In this document: piece after piece, positions 49,440 to 53,986 of the stretch
How positions within the stretch are numbered: the first letter of the stretch is position 1
Layout of the letters: each line of letters opens with the position of its first letter
DNA from: Candidatus Cloacimonadota bacterium
GTDB taxonomy: Bacteria; Cloacimonadota; Cloacimonadia; JGIOTU-2
Assembly: GCA_023129415.1 (NCBI GenBank)
Contig: JAGMCF010000219.1
Span: 1-53,986 of the forward strand
Direction of reading: 5' to 3'
Length of the DNA stretch: 53,986 nt
Position numbers and translations under genes: made by a program
The notes under the pieces: model-generated
The model's database searches: none
Seen by the model: only the letters and a program-made list of their open reading frames with translations
Told to the model about the DNA's origin: nothing

Positions 49440-51547
49440 CCTACCTTTGACACCTAACCCTACACAAATACGCATCAGAAGGGCATTTCAATTTTCAAAA
49501 TTGCGAAAATTGTCCCTATAATTAAAAAATTATCAGTTTATTGGGTTATTATTTTTTCAATCCTTCCATATATTCTATAGTTTGTTCTTCAGATAAAAGA
49601 TTCAAAGGCTGTTTAATTTTTAGAACAGCAAATATTTTTGAAGCCAAAGAGTTGTGCTTGCCTTTCATAAAATATTTCTGCCCTTCTATCTCTATCTCGC
49701 TAAACCCCACTGTATTCAATGCTTCTTTAATTTTTTCAGTGGAGAAATCTATCTTTCTCCTTCGCAGTCGTAACTCTAATTCACGCTCCAGCAAAAAGGC
49801 AATAAAACAACTAACAAAATGACCTTCAATATGTTTGGAAGTCCAAAGAAAAATCGGTCGGGTCTCCATTGTAGATTTCAAGATGCGGAATGATTCTTCA
49901 ATCTTGAAAAGATAATGATAATTATCGATTACCTTCAGTGGCTCTAGCGATAAATCACTGCACTGAATCGCATAAAATCCGTCAAATTTGGACTCTTCTA
50001 ATATTCTTTCTTCATCCAATTTCAAATGATAGCATTCCTTCTCTAGTTCTCCTCTGTCATCTGCTACAAAGCGTTTATATCCTCTTTTGGTGAAAATTGC
50101 TGATTTGTTATTTTCTGAAATTACCTTCATCGCTTTCTCAATAGCTCGCTGCCTATCCAGAGCATCTTTACGAGCTCGCTTTGAAGAAAAAGTGCAAATC
50201 AATTTCTCTTCAAGTTCTTCTTTAATCCATTTGTGCTTTTTGACATTTGAAGAAGGATTTTCATCTTCATATTTTATCACATTTGTGTAGTCTAATACTT
50301 TATATTTTAAAATATTATCTTCCTTATCAAAATCATCTCGCCAATAAAAAAGATCGTTATTGCTAATTCTCCTGTAATCTCTATCTGACAAAATCTCTTT
50401 CTGGATTGATCTCTTCATATTTTTTATGCGAGCACTCACAATATAATCAAAACCATTATCTTTAATATGTTTGAGATTCAACTTGGAATTGATGCCTTTG
50501 TCAGCAACGATTATTACTTTATTCAGGTTAAATTGATCTTGCAATTTCTTCAAGATTTTTAGTAAGGTTTTGCCCTCCAGAGGAGGATCCTTTGGAGAAT
50601 CAAAAGTATTTCCAGGATATAATTCATAACCGATAGGTCTTCCATCACAATCAATCAAAATACCAAGAATCCCGATACATCGGGATACTTCATTAAATTT
50701 GTGTGATTTACTGAAACCAAAATCCCGAAAGCCATCTTGTAGTTGAGATTCAAAGTGGAAAGTCGTAACATCATAAAATACAATATATACTTGCATATTG
50801 AAAAGGTCTCTATTTTTGGAAAACAAAGCATTTTCAATGGCAGGTTTATTCTCGGCCAGAAGATCTAGCGATCTATAAAAATGATGAAGGGGTATGTTCT
50901 GTTCGTTTGATAAGTAATCATCTTGATTCCTTTGAAGTCCCGAAAGCATTCGGGATGAGGAAGGATGCAATAATTGATTAATAACCATCAAAAATACTGT
51001 TTGAACAAAATTGAATTCAATTTTTCCCTCTCTAATTAAATTATTCAGCAGTTCCGACAATGAATATTTATTCCAGATGGTCTGAAAAGCAACATATCCG
51101 TAGTTGACACGGTTTTCCTCTTTCATAGTTGAAATATCTTTTATGTTATCATTTTGGTCTTTATTCTCTTTAACATATTTCCGAAGTCCCCTGATAATAT
51201 TTTCTAAACCTGAGTTGGCTAAGATATCAGCTCTTCCGAGATTTACTATTGTTCTGTGTTTTGATTTTCCATCTTTATAATAGCTCTCAACTATTTTTAG
51301 ATAATCATGCCCCTTTGCACGAGTTGCTTTAATAAACATATCTTTTCTCCAGTGATATCTTGAAACAACACTAATATTGAGACTTTATATTTGTTAAGAT
51401 ATTATTTGTATGAATTGATATATGTTTATAATGTTGTCCCTATAATTTTGATATATTTAAAAACTGAAAACAAAGAACCCTTTATTCATGCAGGTTTATA
51501 CAATTTAGAATTGAAAATCTGAGGACCAACTGTCAAAGGTAGGAAAA
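49436..51547. mobile_element. IS1634-like insertion sequence
   Basis: Perfect 17-bp inverted repeats bound the segment: TTTTCCTACCTTTGACA (49436-49452) and TGTCAAAGGTAGGAAAA (51531-51547). The 2.1-kb interior has one transposase gene. A 13-bp direct repeat, TGTCCCTATAATT, lies at 49511 and 51435 inside it. No clear target duplication was found. Confidence 0.65.
49549..51339 (-). CDS. IS1634/IS4-type DDE transposase
   Basis: 596 residues, full length. DDE residues fit VFYDVTTFHFES (first Asp), VIIVADKGINSK (second Asp) and FKIEESFRILKSTMETRPIFLW (Glu with the YREK-like stretch). The C-terminal VSCFIAFLLERELELRL is typical. Three short segments look foreign to the family and match palindromes in the DNA: SRMLSG (about 50935), SRCIGI (about 50670) and DSPKDPPL (about 50580). 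They lie in frame, so the protein may still be active. ATG chosen at MFIKATRAKGHDYLKIVESY, the family's usual start. Confidence 0.88.
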   Translation of the reverse strand: MFIKATRAKGHDYLKIVESYYKDGKSKHRTIVNLGRADILANSGLENIIRGLRKYVKENKDQNDNIKDISTMKEENRVNYGYVAFQTIWNKYSLSELLNNLIREGKIEFNFVQTVFLMVINQLLHPSSSRMLSGLQRNQDDYLSNEQNIPLHHFYRSLDLLAENKPAIENALFSKNRDLFNMQVYIVFYDVTTFHFESQLQDGFRDFGFSKSHKFNEVSRCIGILGILIDCDGRPIGYELYPGNTFDSPKDPPLEGKTLLKILKKLQDQFNLNKVIIVADKGINSKLNLKHIKDNGFDYIVSARIKNMKRSIQKEILSDRDYRRISNNDLFYWRDDFDKEDNILKYKVLDYTNVIKYEDENPSSNVKKHKWIKEELEEKLICTFSSKRARKDALDRQRAIEKAMKVISENNKSAIFTKRGYKRFVADDRGELEKECYHLKLDEERILEESKFDGFYAIQCSDLSLEPLKVIDNYHYLFKIEESFRILKSTMETRPIFLWTSKHIEGHFVSCFIAFLLERELELRLRRRKIDFSTEKIKEALNTVGFSEIEIEGQKYFMKGKHNSLASKIFAVLKIKQPLNLLSEEQTIEYMEGLKK

Positions 51548-51650
51548 TAAGTCAAGTAAAGGATAAAAATGAATCAAATGATTTTCCACCCCCGACTCTA
51601 AAATATTGTCTGCCTTATAGGAATTTATAAAAAAGTGAAAATTTGGTTGC
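51548..51650. other. Spacer between IS and attC-like site
   Basis: No gene or clear signal seen in this 103-bp AT-rich stretch. Confidence 0.4.
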
Positions 51651-51787
51651 GTATAACACTCGTTCCACTTGACCTGAAACGCAGTGCGAGATTAAGCTAA
51701 CATTTGTTGTGCCAAAAAAAGTTAATCACAAAATTAAGGACATAAAGCCATTTGCGTTTCAGGCAAGCGAACTCAGCCGTTAGCCAG
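51651..51787. other. attC-like palindromic site at the folC stop codon
   Basis: Read on the minus strand: GGCTAACGGCTGAGTTCGC near the folC stop, then CTTGCCTGAAACGCA; a central spacer of about 70 bp; then TGCGTTTCAGGTCAAG and GGAACGAGTGTTATACGC. The arms pair imperfectly with unpaired bases, and the outer boxes resemble integron RYYYAAC and GTTRRRY cores with mismatches. The folC stop lies in the first core, as in many cassettes. No integrase is visible in the window. Confidence 0.5.
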
Positions 51788-53072
51788 CTTTAACATTACT
51801 CACCGATTTCATCACTTCCCCAATAGTATAAAGCGAGCCAGTAACGCAAATCAAATCATCTTTATCAGCAAATTCTTTTGCTTTTACAAGAGCTAAATTT
51901 ATATCATTTTCTAAAATATAATCTTTTTTGTATTTTTCTACTTCCTTTGATAAAATCTCAGTTCCAGCAGCTCTGTGGAAATGTGATTTGCAAATCACAA
52001 AAAGGTCAACAATCGCAGAAAGTTGTTTTATCATACTTTTGAAATCTTTATCATATAAAACTCCAATAACAGTAATTAATTTTTTGTATTTATAAATATG
52101 TTTCAGATTATAAACTAAAAATTTTATCCCGTCTGAATTATGAGCACCATCTATAACTATTTTTGGATTATCGCAAATCTTTTGTAACCGACCATTCCAA
52201 ATAATATTATTTAATCCCTGTCTTACCTTTTCTTCCTGAAGTTTTCTTACATCATTTTGAAAAAGTTCAGCTATTATCAGGATAGCGAGAGCAGTGTTAT
52301 CTATCTGGTGTCTTCCGACAAGGTTGCATTTAATGTTTTTATAATTAATATTACATTTTGGGATATTTAAGTCATAAACTCCATAATATTCATTAAACTT
52401 TATGTTTGAAATATCTACTTCTTTTTGGAAATTTATAATTGGACAGTCTTTTTTCTTTGCTTCTTTAATAATAGTATTTTGGGGAGTTGGTCTCATTTTA
52501 CCAAGAACAACTGGAACACTGGTTTTGAGAATTCCTGCTTTTTCTTTAGCAATTTTGGGAAGTGTATTTCCAAGTGTTTTGGTATGTTCGTAGTCAATGT
52601 TAGTGATTGCAGTTATAACTGAATTTACCAGCACTGATGCATCCAATCTTCCACCCAAGCCAACTTCCATAATCGCATAATCAACTTTTTCCTGCAAGAA
52701 TAGCTGAAATGCAATGCTGGTAGATATTTCAAAATAGGTCGTATCAAATTTGTTATGCAAATCACGATATTGTTCGTATAAATTTTTAATTTTTGTGGGT
52801 TGGACTTCTTTTTTGTTTATACGAAATCGTTCTTGATAATTAACTAAATGTGGAGAAGTATTCAGCCCAACTTTTAAATTATGAGCATGCAAGATAGACT
52901 CCACTGCAGCAGCAGTTGAACCTTTCCCGTTCGTGCCAGCAATATGAACTGCTCTGAGTTTCTTTTCTGGATTGCCAACTGCATTAAGAAACTTAGAAAT
53001 ATGAGTGAGTTCAAATTTTCTATCAATTGCAGTCTTTGCAAAAATCTCATCTAAAAATTCTTGATATTTCAT
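51780..53072 (-). CDS. folC: Folylpolyglutamate/dihydrofolate synthase FolC
   Basis: About 430 residues of the Mur-ligase-like FolC family. P-loop AGTNGKGSTAA (about 46-56), SPHLVNYQERFRINKKEV, EVGLGGRLDAS, NIDYEHTKTLGNTLPKIAKEKAGILK and the C-terminal IDGAHNSDG are all present. It adds glutamate to folates and, in the bifunctional form, joins glutamate to dihydropteroate. The ATG at 53072 is preferred to the TTG one codon earlier. The stop sits in an attC-like palindrome, so the gene could have been caught as a cassette, though FolC is a housekeeping enzyme. Confidence 0.93.
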   Translation of the reverse strand: MKYQEFLDEIFAKTAIDRKFELTHISKFLNAVGNPEKKLRAVHIAGTNGKGSTAAAVESILHAHNLKVGLNTSPHLVNYQERFRINKKEVQPTKIKNLYEQYRDLHNKFDTTYFEISTSIAFQLFLQEKVDYAIMEVGLGGRLDASVLVNSVITAITNIDYEHTKTLGNTLPKIAKEKAGILKTSVPVVLGKMRPTPQNTIIKEAKKKDCPIINFQKEVDISNIKFNEYYGVYDLNIPKCNINYKNIKCNLVGRHQIDNTALAILIIAELFQNDVRKLQEEKVRQGLNNIIWNGRLQKICDNPKIVIDGAHNSDGIKFLVYNLKHIYKYKKLITVIGVLYDKDFKSMIKQLSAIVDLFVICKSHFHRAAGTEILSKEVEKYKKDYILENDINLALVKAKEFADKDDLICVTGSLYTIGEVMKSVSNVKAG

Positions 53073-53075
53073 CAA

Positions 53076-53411
53076 TATAAGCCACAGATTACACCCGTCC
53101 TCCGCAGTAGCAATGCTACGGAGGGTGGACAGATTTTCACAAATTAAGAAATGATTTTACTGGAGAGAAGGTAAAGAAATTATATTATATAATAACAATC
53201 TTTTTTGTTTTTACTTTATCTCCAGCTTTTAAAGGTAGATTTCCAATCATTATAATATATTTTATCTACACAACATTGTCTTATTTCTTCTAGTATATTC
53301 TCGTTGGTAATATAAATATAAGAATATTTTACAACATTTTATTCAAACCATTCCATTATATATTCTGTTTACTCCGGATTGAAAATAATTTAACTGATAG
53401 AACAGTTATTA
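53076..53411. other. Non-coding region with REP-like palindrome
   Basis: No gene. GTCCTCCGCAGTAGC / GCTACGGAGGGTGGAC at 53097-53130 is a REP-family palindrome closest to the pilin leader hairpins. The remainder is AT-rich with nothing recognisable. Confidence 0.55.
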
Positions 53412-53986
53412 TTATTCATGCATAGAATTCTTTCCAAATATTGTTAACTTTTCAGCAATTTCTTCTGGAGTCGGTAGATATTTACTCATATATTCAGATA
53501 ATTTTGAGGTAATCGTATAGGTAGATACTCCAATAGGTTTATTTACATCTTTTAATGCGTATTCTACAATAGTTCTGTTTTTATCTTTACATATAATTAT
53601 TCCTATTGATGAATTTTCATTTTCAAGTTTCACTTTATCATCGAGTACAGATAAATAAAACTGTATTTTCCCCGCATATTCTGGTTTAAATTTTCCAATC
53701 TTCAGTTCAATCGCCACAAGGCTTTTTAATTTTCTATGGTATAAAAGCAAATCTACGAAAAATTCTTCACCATCGATTTCTATCCTGAATTGATTTCCGA
53801 TAAAAGCAAAATATCCTCCCATTTCTGTTAAAAATTTTCTAATATTGTTAATTATCGATATTTCTAATTCTTTCTCTGAATGTTCTTCTCCCAGTTCTAG
53901 AAAATCAAATGTATACTCATCCTTTACAGCAAGTTTTGCTTGATGTTTATATTTCTCAGGAAGTGTTTTATCAAAATTGGTTTGAT
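53412..53986 (-). CDS. DUF1016 (YhcG-type) PDDEXK nuclease, partial
   Basis: The frame is open to the window edge (QTNFDKTLPEKYKHQAKLAVKDEYTFDFLEL...), so the start lies outside. The seen part is the C-terminal nuclease domain: FIGNQFRIEIDGEEFFVDLLLYHRKLKSLVAIELKIGKFKPEYAGKIQFYLSVLDD, with the PD-(D/E)XK residues in FVDLLLYH and IELK. Then GIIICKDKNRTIVEYALKDVNKPIGVSTY and a variable tail. A frame starting at 53822 (MGGYF) would be an internal start. YhcG proteins are common in mobile or defence-associated DNA; the function is not settled. Confidence 0.85.
   Translation of the reverse strand, partial: QTNFDKTLPEKYKHQAKLAVKDEYTFDFLELGEEHSEKELEISIINNIRKFLTEMGGYFAFIGNQFRIEIDGEEFFVDLLLYHRKLKSLVAIELKIGKFKPEYAGKIQFYLSVLDDKVKLENENSSIGIIICKDKNRTIVEYALKDVNKPIGVSTYTITSKLSEYMSKYLPTPEEIAEKLTIFGKNSMHE

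Overview
The window looks like an accessory-rich chromosomal segment of an uncultured Gram-negative bacterium of the FCB group, most likely Cloacimonadota or a close relative (inference). Three things point there: low-GC DNA; two large exported proteins ending in a Por/T9SS-type C-terminal sorting domain (...GIYFYK...KKCLIMK); and pilins starting MGTQQ-LLIVL-VIIVGVAVAVGITMF, a form I associate with FCB-group genomes. No 16S rRNA or tRNA was seen, so the placement rests on protein style only.

Layout. 1-6.95 kb is mostly housekeeping: an MBL-fold hydrolase, a CcdA-like membrane protein, a LolC/E-type permease, then recX-recA, thpR and an adenosine-specific kinase on the minus strand, then an Mth938-like protein. 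7.0-10.0 kb holds a PilS/PilR-like two-component pair. 10.3-21.0 kb is the core of the window: nine paralogous small pilins (P1-P9) with near-identical N-terminal halves and divergent C-terminal halves. They are served by repeated sigma-54 promoter blocks with an upstream TGTCAT-N6-ATGACA palindrome and, for seven of them, by a conserved leader hairpin. A DUF4143-type ATPase, a VapBC module and MITE/REP-like repeats interrupt the array. 21-22.3 kb contains a broken four-helix-bundle (S23) gene with a GIY-YIG element in it and a decayed toxin-antitoxin pair. 22.4-31.7 kb carries pilC, pilB, two pilin-like minor subunits and a 1196-residue pilin-like adhesin whose LamG domain is split by six jelly-roll-like repeats. 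32.3-34.1 kb has a second PilS-like sensor lacking its ATPase domain and a REC-cNMP-binding-like regulator. 34.1-35.3 kb is a repeat-framed patch with a HicB-like protein and an intact S23 protein. 35.4-43.3 kb is a compact operon: PilT-like ATPase, a PilM-PilN-TPR-SPOR-TPR fusion, a PilO-PilP-like protein, the secretin PilQ and a FnIII/LVIVD lipoprotein. 43.4-49.4 kb encodes two T9SS cargo proteins, followed by a terminator, an IS1634-like element, an attC-like palindrome, folC and the end of a DUF1016 (YhcG) nuclease gene.

How it may work together (inference): this is a nearly complete type IV pilus machine (ATPases, platform, alignment complex, secretin, minor pilins, tip adhesin) without a visible prepilin peptidase. 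It is coupled to its own sigma-54 regulatory pair and to a bank of alternative major pilins, which suggests a variable-surface pilus that can change subunit by differential expression or recombination. The segment is also unusually rich in short palindromic elements. Several lie in frame inside coding sequences, recalling Rickettsia palindromic elements, and REP-like hairpins may have been recruited as pilin leader structures.
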